A DNA stretch of 64,000 nucleotides from Cryptomeria japonica (taxonomy: Eukaryota; Streptophyta; Pinopsida; Cupressales; Cupressaceae). Where the stretch lies: NCBI RefSeq assembly GCF_030272615.1, contig NC_081414.1:523014137-523078136 (forward strand), in the 5' to 3' direction. This document shows, piece by piece, positions 22,259 through 33,675 of this stretch. Below the pieces are notes generated by a model that had not been told where the DNA came from, did no database searches, and was given only the letters and a program-made list of their open reading frames with translations. A program made the position numbers and the translations under genes. Numbering within the stretch: position 1 is the stretch's first letter; each line of letters opens with the position of its first letter.

Positions 22259-23763
22259 AACACCCAATTATATTTATTAATAAAAATTAATACACACACA
22301 CACACACATATATTAATTAATATTTAATTTGATATTTGTGCATTATTAAATTATTATTAATATATATTTTATCAATGAAGATTAATATATATATATATAT
22401 ATTTATTAATTAATATTTAATTGGATTACTTTGTATAATTAATTATTAATTGTGTATATTTTATTAATCATGGGTTAGTGAATATATATAAATTAATATT
22501 TAATTTTGGGATCTGTATTAATGGGGAAGTATCTTTTTGCAAAAAGGTAGAGTATTACTTTAATTGGAAATTTTTTGAGATAAAATATATTTATTAGTTG
22601 GTAAACTTTAAATAATATATTATTTAGGAATATATTATTTGAAGAATTGAATGATAATAGGTCATCTGGAAATGTTAGAAATGAAATAATATAATATTTG
22701 AGTAATTGAAGAAAAAGAAATATTTTATCATTGGACATTTTGAAAATTTAAACGATATGCTATTGGGATTATTAGAAATTTGATAAAGTATCATTTGGAA
22801 AATTGGTAAGTTACTGATATTTTCATTTAGTAAAATAAATGGTTTAATTATATTTTTCCTCTGTTTTGAGAAATAGACAGATGGTACTATTGCTATTGTG
22901 GTATTGTATTCACCTTGTAACGATGATTTCTTGTTAGTGTATTTTGGAAACTTAGACCATTTAGAAAACTTGGTCGACTTTTATTGATTAAATCAATAGG
23001 AAAGAAGATTGTCTTTTTTGGTTGTTGCCTATGCAAGTTTAATTTCTGTATTTGTTTTTTTAAAATTAATGGCAAGACCTTGTTTTGTTTGATAGGACCT
23101 TGTCATATGGATTGATTTGGGTTACCTGTTTCAGTCCTCGGTCTCGGGTTTGACTATTGTTTTGTGATGGTGTCATAATTGGTCATATCCTTTATGCGGG
23201 TGTCGAATGATGATTTGTGGTTGACCATAGTTGGACAGGTCTTTAGTTAGAATACCACCAGTCAGTGCACCTCATATGAAGTCGTGTTTGACCAAATGGT
23301 TGTTCCCTCTATTTTGAACTCTGGTTCCTTAACCATGTGAATTCCTTGGTTTTTTGAGTTTGTTGAGTATAGTCTACTATCATATGGGAAAGTGGCTTTC
23401 GATTGGGGGTCATGCCCAAAGTGGCTTCTGGGTACCCATTGAAAGTGTGTCTAAAATGTGATAACCTAATAGTAGATTATAGTGTTATTAATGAATCTCT
23501 AAGTAAGATAATTGTGCCTCACACATGGGATGAGTGCTAACCCAGACTCGGCATGTTGTGAGAAGGGCTAAAATGGCAAACCATCGTCCTTGTCTTCACA
23601 AAAGGATGTGTGGGTCCACATGATGCTTGGATGGGCTGGAGGTTTGGATTAGGTTGTCAGGGTAACCTAGTGGATGGGGTCAGAACCTATGAAGACCTGC
23701 CATGGTAACCATACCAGGTTGTGTGATGACACTTGTCCCCTACGTTTGCTAGTGTGTTGTTGT
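22259..23763 (+). repeat. 3' LTR of LARD-like element, second part
   Basis: From 22441 to 23763 it aligns with 5844-7154 of the 5' LTR. It ends abruptly at GTGTGTTGTTGT, where TGTAGACATC of the gypsy LTR begins, whereas the 5' copy continues ATTGTCTTGATAGG. Bases 22259-22436 are AT-rich, with (CA)n near 22292 and (TA)n near 22388. They may belong to this LTR or to the 5' edge of the LINE. The motif ATTAATATTTAATT recurs at about 22314, 22405 and 22493, a ~90-bp period. Confidence 0.75.
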
Positions 23764-24117
23764 TGTAGACATCTAAAAATGGTCAACACTTGTGGAGTCA
23801 TACTTTAACATTTGCGCATTGCCTTATTTTAGGGTTATTGCATTGCATTAACATTTCTTCTATGTTGCGCACTTGGTCTTTATCATTTGCGAGCATCAAG
23901 TTCTTCTGCATTCCTCATTTTTTTCGCTTTTGAATTAGGTCTTGTTGATAGCAATCTTCAGTCATGATTTTGGTCAATCTTATACTGTCGCATCATGGTG
24001 TGTGCTCATTTATCATCATTTTGGACATTGTCAATCCTAATCAATGATAGAATTAGGGTTTTGTCCTCTTGTCAATCTTTTAATCATCTTTTAGTAATCA
24101 TTTTTGATTATCAACTT

Positions 24118-24370
24118 GTCAATCTTGTCATTTTGTGATCGATTCATCATCGATCCTTGTCCTCTTGTCAATCGCGTCATTTTGTGATCGATTTGTCATT
24201 GATCCTTGTCCTTGTCAATATTGTCATTTTGTGATTGATTTGTCATCGATCCTTGTCCTCTTGTCAATCTCGTCATTTTTGCGATCGAGTCATCATCGAT
24301 CCTTGTCCTCTTGTCAATCTCGTCATTTTGCGATCAATTTGTCATCGATCGTTGTCCTTTTCAATCATGT
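24118..24370 (+). repeat. ~49-bp tandem array in 5' LTR
   Basis: Five degenerate units with the core TTGTCAATC.CGTCATTTTGCGATCG..T.GTCATCGATCC. GTCATTTT starts at 24127, 24176, 24223, 24272 and 24322. The corresponding array in the 3' LTR has a different mix of substitutions. It lies in the U3 region about 600 bases upstream of the TATA box. Confidence 0.85.
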
Positions 24371-24959
24371 CAAGTTGGATCAATTAGTCATTGTTCCTCA
24401 TCAATTGGCGCCTATCAATTTGATCTCTTTATCAACATTGGTCCTTTGTCAATCAAAATCATGATCGAAATGACATTAATTTCTTGTGGTCTTGACCTAA
24501 TTCCTTGTCCTCTTATTTCTAGGGTTTTATGATTTGATCATTAAATCCTTTTCTTCTTCTTGGTGGGTTAAATAAATCTATTTATTTAGTCCTAGGTCTT
24601 TTCATGAATTAATTAATGGATGAAAACCTATTAATTAATTCACCTAATTTCTATTTCATCTTTTTCCTCAATTTTCCAATTTACTAATTTCTCCTAATTC
24701 CTAATTTCTATTTCTCCTATTTTTCCCCTAATTTTCTCCTGTTTTTATGCTTCCATTTGTTGCAATCATGGAGGCTAGTTTCTCTCTTCCCTTTTGTCAT
24801 GGGAATGACATTTTAATCTTGTCATAATTTGTCATAATTTTGTCAATCAATCAATCTTGCATGTCAATCTTGTCATAATTTGTCATAATTTTGCCATTCA
24901 TGATTTGAATTTCCATTCGAATCAATTTCATGCTAATCTTGTCCTCTCTCCAATTTGTC

Positions 24960-24966
24960 TATAAAT
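24960..24966 (+). promoter_or_regulatory. LTR TATA box inside an inverted repeat
   Basis: TATAAAT within CCAATTTGTCTATAAATTGG. The 7-bp arms CCAATTT and AAATTGG are exact reverse complements. The same block occurs in the 3' LTR (38338-38344). This would be the Pol II promoter of the element; transcription would start about 30 bases downstream. Confidence 0.65.
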
Positions 24967-25388
24967 TGGATGAGTTTCTTCAATAAAAGGAGAGAAAACC
25001 ACGCTTCTAGTATCCTTATGCTGCCATTTTTCTAGTCATCTTGCTTTCATACTATGCTTTTGCACTTGTAGGTGAGATCCACTAATTTGAAGGAGAAAGA
25101 AGGACAATGGAGGAACAATGAAGGAGATACATGCTTTGGTTTGCATTTTATTTTAGTATTTCATCTTCATGCCTTTATTGAATGTTTTTAGGATTTCTTA
25201 TCATTGCAATCTAGTTTTTGTGGTTGAGTTTAATATTTATTGCTTTGATGGTTTCCATTTTCCTAGTTACATTTTCTAGTGAACCCGATGTGAATCTTAA
25301 CCCCTTAACCATGTTTTGAGTGCTCTTGAGCTGATTTGCAGGTGAGAAACTCAAGAAATAGGCTGACTTAGAGCTTTCTGGGCACTCC

Positions 25389-25527
25389 TGCGCTTGTGTC
25401 AAGACATCTTGTGCCTGTGTCAAGACATCCTGCGCCTATGTCAAGACATCCTGCCCCTATGTTGAAGGGATCTGCGCTTGTGTCAAGACATCTTGCGCCT
25501 ATGTTGAGACATTCTATGCCTGTGTAA
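25389..25527 (+). repeat. 21-bp tandem repeat downstream of 5' LTR
   Basis: About six and a half units, 21 bases each, typified by TGCGCCTATGTCAAGACATCC. Starts are at 25389, 25410, 25431, 25452, 25473, 25494 and 25515 (partial). It lies in the untranslated leader just after the 5' LTR. The period is a multiple of three, so it keeps frame on both strands, but no surrounding coding frame supports translation. Confidence 0.9.
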
Positions 25528-27306
25528 GGCCAGAAACAGAGGTAAAATCAGTGTTTTTACTTGCAAATTAGTTTGTTTTCATTATGTTTCTTGCATTCTG
25601 GTTTTTCCTTGGTACTAATTCTCTGTGCAGCATCTTGGTGTTACATGTGAGAAAGACTAAAAATACAACTACTAACAAATCTTATGCAGGATGCGGTCAA
25701 AGACTTTCACTAAAACATCATGCTTGCATTTTTTAAAGTAGTTGCATATTTAATTTCTTAAAGGTTAACGAACACCATGCATGCTTTGTTTATTTTTAGC
25801 TTGACTGCATGTTTTAACCCTTAGAATTGGACCTGCCTCTCGATTTGCCGGGCACTTCGCGCAGGCATTGGTGAGAGGGAATGACCCAAAGTGGTGATGG
25901 GCTAAAGCCAAGCTCTTCCAAACCACTCTAAATAATTGTGGATGCAACAAAAGTTGTAGACAACGGGTGCTGGAATGGTATTGCGATGATTTATTCGCCG
26001 GATCAATACCCACCCGAATGGATGCCCTTACTAGAATCTTTTGTTTTTAGAGGCCAAAATCCTTCTATCTGTTGGCTTAGGCGTTGTGATACGCGCATGC
26101 CAAAGACGCTTCTCATGTACTCCTTAGTTAGAGATAGCAAATTCTTGGGAAGTGATGCCCCTTGAACTCAAAGCTTGGTATGCGCGAGAAGTGAGTGCAC
26201 TGTAAGGGGGAGCCAGTGCTACCAAGCATCTAGCTATCCGGCTAAGTGTTGTATTTTATGGTTAGAGGATTCAACAGATATTGTCCTTGCCAGCCATAGG
26301 ATTTGTTGTGAATGTGCTTGATTGTCTTGAGTCAAAGTCAAACAAACATTTTGTCTTCTGTGATTGTCAAAGGTTAAATCAAAAACAAACTTTCAAAAGA
26401 GGTTATAATCAACTTGGGTTTTTCAAAATCAACAACCTTCAATTCAAAGCAAAATCCAAACAAAAGTCCAAATTTGTCCAAGTATTCATCCAACATTTGA
26501 ACATGGCTTGTCAAAACATTGAATATCTTTGTTTCAAAATTCATGTCACTTTAGGCTAGGTTTTGCATAGTCCAACTTAGGTCCTAGGACATATTGTCAT
26601 CTCCCTTCATTTTAGTCCTTTTCATTGCAAGTGTCCTCATTTTGCACTTAGGTTCAAAATAATTTCCCTAAGTTTGCATTTCATTGTCATATCCAAGATA
26701 GATTTCCATTTAGGTGACATTTGTGCATTATCCTTGTCATTCTAAAATTAGGTCTTGCCTAGGTTGCATTTTGCATATTCCAAGTCATTGGTCTTCGCAT
26801 ATCCTTATCATTGTATTGTTATCTTGTCCTGGCTTCATCTTCTCATATCATATCCTTAGATATTTTTCATGTCATATCCTAAGTCATTGTCATAATCATT
26901 ACCTTCTTGCATTTAGTCTCAAAAATTTGATTTGTCAAACTTGAAAAATCAAAACTTTGGATGATACCCTAAGTTGTTGTTAGGGAGTCTTGACCTGATC
27001 TAAAAATTTGTCCTTTCATTAATATCATTTTTGTCAAAACCTAGCTTAGTATCCAAGCATATAGGTGAGACATTGTCAGTTTGTCCTATTTTCATTTGGT
27101 CCTTTGTCCTTTAAGGTCTTGGCTTCATTTCAATTTCCCAAGGTTGAGTCTTTAGGTTTGCATTCCAAAAAGTTTGTCCAAATCTTGAAAAACAACAAAA
27201 AACATAGGTTGCATTCTTGCCATCTATTTAGGTTGCATTTAGTTGCATATCATACATCATCCTTTTAAAATCAAAAATCCCAAAAATATTACATTTGCAT
27301 AGTGAC
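25528..27306 (+). other. Untranslated leader of Tat element
   Basis: About 1.8 kb without a credible coding frame between the 21-bp repeat and the first gag frame. The part after 26570 is rich in repeated TTGTCATT and TCCTAAG-like words. Long leaders are usual in the Tat lineage. Confidence 0.6.
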
Positions 27307-28950
27307 ATGCCTATTGAAACAAGGTCAAAATCTAAGAAGATGGGCGAACCAACATATCAACCCATTGACAACGTATCAAACTCACAGTTTCAACCTAGCC
27401 AAACATTACAAATCGAAGGTTCATCAAACACATCATTACCACAATATGGAATGGTTCAACTTGGACCACCTCCACTATATGAGCCAGTGTTTGTACCCAT
27501 GAAACCGGGATATGGGAGTGTTCCACCAACGCCAAGGGAAAATACACCTTTTGACTGGAATCAACCGAACCCGCAACATGAAATTCAAACATTACATGAG
27601 GAACAAACTCTTTCACAAGGATTTGGTTTAGATCAAGGCATTCAACAAGAAATAAATCCAAATGTTTTACCAGATTCTTAATCAGATTCCGAAGGTGACA
27701 AAAAGGATGGATAAATTCTTAAACAAGGTCTTTAAGATGTTTCCACAAAAATATCTTGATATGATGAGTAATGTGACCTCCTCAAATGAGAAAACTAATG
27801 TGCAAAAACAACAAGGTAGTGATTTGTTAAGTTTCTCTCCACATCCAAATGAAGAAAATGTGCAATAAGAAACCCAACACACCTTGATGAGTAAACGTGC
27901 TTCAAAAACCTTGACAGTGACTATTCCACAAAAATCAACATTCGAAACAATAAACAATCCATTGTTTAATGCAACACCTTTAACACAAGATCAAATGATG
28001 GCCACACAAATGTTGACAGGTGTCCCTCAACAAGAAGTGATTCCTCGCATGCCTAAAATTGGATCCAAATTTAAGATGCAAGAAAGCTTTACGACTGGAA
28101 TGCCTGATCTTACGAATGTTCAAAACAATTCTACAATGCAACAAAGTTCATATGTCCCATCAAGTTCAATATGTTTGGCAAATACTCAAGTACCCGTTAT
28201 GCAAAATATTGTGACAGATCCTTTGATAGTGGTAACACAAAAAGCCACAAATAGTGGTGTGCATCAACAACAAATGTTGCAACAATTGAGAAATACATAA
28301 AAAGCACATTCGAATGCGCAAACACGCAATGCACAACAACAACAATATCGCATTCAACAACAAGTTGCAGTGTCTTCTGCACCATTACAAGTCAATTCAA
28401 ACTTGCAACCACCACAATAGATTGGACAAACAACATAGCAAGTCAATGCAAGTGCCATGCCCCATCTAAAGGAGAAACAACAAAAACCTCCCAAACAAAG
28501 TTTTTTGCAAATGATGGGATTTACATCAGGACAACAACAATTGGCACAAAGTCAGCAAATGCCGATTTGTCAGCATCAACAGCAATATGTGCTTTTATAT
28601 GTGCCAGGACAAACAAGTTATCATACATCAAAACCACCATTGATGTCCATGCAATATCAACAACACCCTCAAAATTTTGCAATATCAACCAAGGCTACCA
28701 ATGATGATCCCATCACAAGAAACACTGCAACAGGGTCAATGTCAAGGCATGGCACAACCACAACAACAAGAGCTGTATCACGAACTTTATATGCTAGAGA
28801 CACCAAAGACAGAAATTTTAGAGCATCAACAACCAATGGAGAGCACGATGTATTGACAAAGAGTATACCCAAGAATGAATGATGAACTTCCAAAATCTTC
28901 GATATCTGACATAGTTGCGCAACAGCTTGAGAAGTTGCAATGACAAATCG
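27307..28950 (+). pseudogene. Glutamine-rich N-terminal gag region (broken)
   Basis: Starts at the first ATG of the frame (27307; PIETRSKSKKMGEPTYQP). The frame continues in pieces (27307-27681, a shift, 27884-28300, then 28457-28882). The products are rich in Gln, Pro and Asn (LPQYGMVQLGPPPLYEP; QQQLAQSQQMPICQHQQQY). Disordered Gln/Pro-rich tracts precede the capsid-like domain in some plant gypsy gags. I see no enzyme motif. At least two frameshifts and several stops break it. The start choice is tentative. Confidence 0.6.
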
Positions 28951-29810
28951 AAGCATTGCAAATGAAAGAGGCAAAGAAATTATACACTGATCAAGATTTA
29001 TGTCCTAATCCATTTGAAAAGAGCTTGTACATGCCTCCCTTTCCTAAGCATTTTGAGGCACCTCATTTTGAGAAATATAAAGGGACAGGCAACCCAAAAG
29101 ACCATATACGAGCATTTTTTGTAGCATGTACTGAAGTGAGCTATGAGGAAACATATTTGATGCGCTTATTCACGTGAAGTCTCACAGGACAAGCCATGGA
29201 TTGGTATTCACATTTGCCAGGGAACATAAGGACTTGGCCAGAATTGGCTCAAAAGTTTATATCCCACTTCGCATTCAACATTGACACCGAAGTGACCATG
29301 TTAGATTCAACACAAAGCAAAAGCAAGGTGAACCATTAGTGACTTTCTTACAAAGATGGCGAAGCTTATATAGTCATTCCTCCCTAGATATACCTAAAGA
29401 ACAACAAGTGAACTTGTTTATTCAAAATTTGGTCCCAGAAATGATGTACAAGCTTAAACTAAAAAGTCCTAGTACCATTGAGAAGCTCATTAAGAAAGGG
29501 ATGAACATTGAAAATTCTCTTATGGCTAAGGGACTCATTAAGCTCAACAAAGACAGTGACAACACAAACAATTCAGGGGACAAAAATAGATTTTGGTACA
29601 AAAACAAGAATATCACTAATGATGGAGTTGTCGACGCAAGGGTAGTGAATGCAAATCAACCCACGTTCACAATAAAGCAATTGAGTGCTCCTAATATGTC
29701 GGCTATGCACCAAAATCAAACATAAGCAAGCAATGTTATTCAACAGCCGCAACACCAACTGTATAATCAACAACAAGGTCAACAACAAAACCAGCATTGA
29801 AAACTTTTTA
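28951..29810 (+). pseudogene. Gag capsid-like domain (retrotransposon gag)
   Basis: Structural protein of the virus-like particle. The region runs LYMPPFPKHFEAPHFEKYKG, NPKDHIRAFFVAC, then a TGA at about 29175, then LTGQAMDWYSHLP and ELAQKFISHF (typical retrotrans_gag motifs). A frameshift near 29300 follows, then VTFLQRWRSLYSH and LFIQNLVPEMMYKLKL. The order FxG...P..H...W...L..F...F...F.Q.LxP is characteristic. The tail to 29810 is Gln/Asn-rich with a TAA at about 29723. Confidence 0.88.
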
Positions 29811-30214
29811 GATCAAGAGATGGGCCTCCTCGACAATTTACGCCATTGGGAGAACCTATTGAGTCAGTAATAAAACAATTAATACAAGCAAATTTTATCA
29901 AGTTACCAGATATCAAGGAAGAACCATTGGTAAAGCCGCATTTGTGGAATGATAATGCATATTGTGAATACCATCGGCCAAAAGGACATAAAACCACTTC
30001 GTGTTTTCAATTGAAACATATGATTCAATACTTATTAGATCAAGGAGTAATTGAGGTAGACCTGCCCAACGCGACTTCTAACACTGATCATACAATTTTC
30101 AAAACTCCTTTGCTTGATCATGACAAGGGTAAAGTATCTTCTTCAAACTCTACCCAAACAACGAATCTTAATTATGCAAATAATGGTTATAACAATGTCA
30201 TCAATTGTTTTTGA
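29811..30214 (+). pseudogene. Gag C-terminal Cys/His region
   Basis: In the frame of the capsid segment. It contains NAYCEYHRPKGHKTTSCFQL near 29960-30020, a CxxH...H...C arrangement resembling the degenerate zinc-binding motif seen in plant Tat gag-pro proteins, and LKHMIQYLLDQGVIEVDLP. It probably contributed to RNA packaging. Ends at a TGA (30212-30214). Confidence 0.7.
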
Positions 30215-30400
30215 GCATCAAATGGGTATGTTTCTACCATAAGATTAAAGGGACAAGATCTTTCTTGCGCAGTCACCACTCGTCGATCCAAAATAGTCCT
30301 GAAAGGAGCTCCTGCAATTCCTCCCAAATCCACTCCTGTGAGTTAGTATAATCTCCTAGATCATCTGGGGAAGACACCTACACAAATATCAATTCTTGAG

Positions 30401-30844
30401 TTGTTGAGAATGTCCCCTATGCATCGTGCAGTCCTAGATAAAGCTTTAACTGAGTCCACTATCTCAACAGACATTGATGTTGACCAGTTTCAAGCCCGAA
30501 TTGGACATCTAGCTGTTTCCCAACATGTCGCCTTTTCTGATAACGATATTTCTCCTGATAAGCTCCCTCATAATGATCCTTTACATCTTGAAGTCTTTGT
30601 CCATAATTGCAAGATCCGATGAGTCTTGATAGATGGCGGAGAAGGTCTTAACATCTATACCTTAAGAGTGGTCATTGGTCTTGGTTATATAGAAAATGAC
30701 ATTGATTCTTCCAGAAGAATAACAATCAAAGCATATGATGATATTGAGTGCCCATCTAAAGGGGTAATTTCATTGCCTATCAAAGTCGGTCCAGTGATAG
30801 AAAACACTTTCCTGTAGGTCCTAGACCTTGATCTCCCTTACAAT
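30401..30844 (+). pseudogene. Aspartic protease domain (broken)
   Basis: Retroviral-type protease that would process gag-pol. The frame runs LHLEVFVHNCKIR, then a TGA (30620-30622), then VLIDGGEGLNI. Asp-Gly-Gly takes the place of the usual DTG/DSG, as in some plant Tat proteases. The second beta-hairpin (LGY...RITIKAYDD) and the stretch LDLPYNMILGHPWIHAM just downstream match the end of this domain. TAG at about 30816 is a further stop. Confidence 0.8.
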
Positions 30845-31500
30845 ATGATTCTTGGCCATCCATGGATCCACGCAATGAAAGCAGTTCCATCTACTTATCA
30901 TCAGTGTTTAAAATATCCTTACAATGGGACTAAGATAACAATTCCAGGAGATCGTAATCCATTTCAATTTTGTGCTAATCTAAAGGATTCCCCACAGCAA
31001 CAAGTCCCAGTCAATAGAGAGGCCCACTCACATAGTTATGTGGATCCTAATGAGTTGTTAGATGCTGTCAAAGGAAAATTGAAGATACAGGACCAAGGAT
31101 GCGGAGAGTATTCAATGGCTCAAACATTCCTCATTGAGAATTTACCTACATCTCCAAAATCACATGGCAAACCACATTTGTTGCAAAAGGAACCTAAGAT
31201 AGTCATTCAGTATCAACCCCCCACTACATTTAATAAATGGGGTGAACTTAACAAAGAAACTTTGGATGATGATGTAATAGATTGGCTTTATAAGGATCAA
31301 ACTGATACACCACCTGTCAAATTGCCAGTGGAGCGGTATGGAAAAGGGTTTACTATAATGCAGAAAAAGGGTTATGATGGCTGCAGTGGTTGGGCCCTGA
31401 CAAGAAAGGAAGACTAGAACCTATTATACCTAAGATGCGACATCCAACTTTAGGGTTAGGTTTTGTACCATTGCAAATTGGAACCTCGTCTACCAAAGTG
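30845..31500 (+). pseudogene. Linker with G-patch-like motif between protease and RT
   Basis: Starts with the protease tail MILGHPWIHAM, then about 150 residues of linker. Near 31336-31420 comes YGKGFTIMQKKGYDGCSG, followed after a one-step frameshift at ~31400 by GPDKKGRLEPI. The order GxGF..M...GY.G.SG.G....G matches a G-patch (D111) RNA-binding motif. G-patch motifs are known at the protease/RT side of some retroelements. Ends in another frame at 31417; pol continues from 31390. Confidence 0.65.
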
Positions 31501-33675
31501 ACCACGTGTGGAAAGGGGCGTGACTCTGATGATGAAACAACACCTGAGGATACCCAACTTGAAACTAATTCCAATGAATGGGAGTGGAGTTATTTTTCTT
31601 CTAGCTCCTATGCCCTTGAAAATGTTTTCCTTGACCCTGATGATTTGCCCATGGAAGACAAACATGAAATAACTCCCCCTCCCAAAACATGTCCTAATTC
31701 TTGGATAGAGTCATTCTGGGACCCAAGCTCTGAATCAGATACGAGCAGTTCAGACAGTGATACCATGGACATTCTTATCCTTACCATGTCAACCCTAACT
31801 CTCCTTGAAACCAATGATGACATACCCCTTGTCTATCCACAACTTATCCAACATGACCAACAAGAACCACTCAAATTGGATTGTTTTCAAAATGACGAAG
31901 CAATTGCAAAATTCATTGGACTACGGGAAGGCATACCAAGAGGTGATCATAAGGCAGGGTTTGCTATTGATTTAGATTCTACAGCATATTTTGGGGAGTC
32001 AACTCCATCTTCTAGTCATAAAAATGAAAAAGAAAAAGTAAAAAATCAAAAGAATAGGTCTTTGAGTGAAAACCATAAGGCACTCTTTCATCATGAAAAA
32101 GTAAAAATAAAAGACATACCTACAGGTGAAAACCTCTCTGAGGCACCCAAAGGTGGAAGATTGGACATACCCTCATCAAGTCAGGATAAATCAATTTTGC
32201 TTGTGGAAATGACCAAAGAGATAAATTTGGGTACACTTGACAACCCGAAGGTCATTCATTTTGCTGCTTCTCTATCAAAACAAGAAAGAATAGATTTTGT
32301 CAATTTCTTTCTCGAGAAAAAGATCAATTTTGCATGGTCTTATGCAGATATGCCTAACCTTGATCCTGAATTAGTCCTTCATCACTTGCCATTAAAATCA
32401 GATGCCAAGCCCGTCAAACAAAAACTCAGAAAGATGCATCCCCAGGTGGCTCTCTTAGTAAAAATAGAACTCAAAAAATTATTAGATGTGGGCTTTATTA
32501 GACCAATTGAATATGTAGATTGGATTTCAAATTTGGTACCAGTTAGCAAAGTAACTGGGGGCATAAGAATCTGTATGGATTTTAGGGATCTCAATAAAGC
32601 ATGTCCTAAAGATGACTTTCCACTGCCGAATACAGACATCATAGTTGACATGACTGCTACATATGAGATGCTATCATTGATGGATAGTTTTTCTGGATAT
32701 AATCAAATTTGCATTGCTCCTGAAGATCAACATAAGACTACATTCACATGTGCTTGGGGTACCTACTGCTGGAATGTGATGCCTTTTGGTCTTAAAAATG
32801 CTGGAGCAACATATCAAAGAGCTATGACAATAATTTTCCATGATTTTATGCATACTTTGATGGAAGACTATGTTGATGACCTATTATGCAAACCCGTCAC
32901 AAGAGATAGTCATCTAGACATCCTTGGCCCAATCTTTGATCGAATGGAAACCTACAAGCTCAGACTCAACCCAAAGAAATGTGTCTTTGGTGTCACAACT
33001 GACAAATTATTAGGGTACATTGTTTCTCACAGAGGCATCAAAGTAGACCCCAAAAAAGTTAAAGCAATAATGTATATGCCTCCTCCTTCCAATCTCCGTC
33101 AACTAAGAAGTCTGCAAGGGAAGTTACAGTCAATCCACCAATTTATAGCTCAATTGGTAGACAAATGTCATCCCTTCCAGCATTTATTGCATAAAGGTGT
33201 CACTTTTAAATGGACTGAGCAATGTCAATCAGCATTTCAAACTCTCAAGGATTATCTATTGTCACCACCTATTCTAATTCCTCCTATAGAAGGGAAGCCA
33301 TTCATATTGTATATCTCTACAACTGAAACGACTCTGGGAGTTCTCTTAGCCCAACAGGATGAGAAAGGAAAAGACTGGGCTATTTATTATATCAGTCAAA
33401 CACTAGTAGGCTATGAGTTGAATTATTCAACTATTGAACGGGCATGTTTAGCAGAGGTATTTGCAACACAGAAGCTTCGACACTATATGTTAAATCATTC
33501 GACATTGCTAGTTGCAAAAATTGATCCCTTGAAATACTTGCTTAGCAGGGCAGCTTTGACAAGTCACCTAGCAAAGTGGGTTATGATCCTCAGTGAGTTT
33601 GATATTGAGTACATTGAGAGAAAGGAAATAAAAGGACAAATCATAGCGGATCAACTTGCAGAGGCACCTATTCAT
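31390..33675 (+). pseudogene. Pol: reverse transcriptase and RNase H
   Basis: Longest open stretch of the window. An acidic linker is followed by RT from about 32400: KLRKMHPQVALLVKIELKKL, GGIRICMDFRDLNKACPKDD, YNQICIAPEDQHKTTFTC, MPFGLKNAGATYQRAM and the active-site YVDD at 32869-32880 (both Asp present). KCVFGV and LGYIVSHRGI close the RT. RNase H1 begins near 33230 (WTEQCQSAFQTLKDYL, LYISTTETTLGVLLAQQD, ERACLAEVFATQKLRHY). No stop occurs until 33949, so this segment looks almost intact, unlike gag. Confidence 0.93.

Larger units (their letters stand above)
5844..23763 (+). mobile_element. LARD-like non-autonomous LTR retrotransposon, interrupted
   Basis: Signals in order: the right part of a 5' LTR (5844-8124, ending CA), a tRNA-iMet-type PBS two bases later, a 3.7-kb core without coding potential, a purine tract (11818-11829), and a 3' LTR starting TGTAGTACCCC at 11830. 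The 3' LTR is split by a minus-strand LINE and cut at 23763 by a gypsy element. The second half of the 3' LTR (22441-23763) aligns with the 5' LTR (5844-7154), which ties the two ends together. Summing the parts gives an LTR of about 4.0-4.2 kb. Long LTRs around a non-coding core match the published description of LARDs (large retrotransposon derivatives). Proteins would come from an unknown autonomous partner. Confidence 0.75.
23764..25271 (+). repeat. 5' LTR of Tat gypsy element
   Basis: Matches 37155-38657 almost throughout. The similarity fades after the word TATTGCTTTGATG (near 25247), so the end is placed at the TTACA at 25271, uncertain by about 20 bases. Contains a ~49-bp tandem array and a TATA box at 24960. 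No convincing PBS was found directly downstream. Confidence 0.88.

Noticed and set aside
24118-24370. CRISPR-like array
   Set aside because: Repeats are contiguous and degenerate with no spacers, lie in a plant LTR, and recur in the other LTR.
25240-25300. PBS for the Tat element
   Set aside because: No clear complement to a plant tRNA 3' end follows the LTR; the candidate GAACCCGATGTG could not be matched with confidence.
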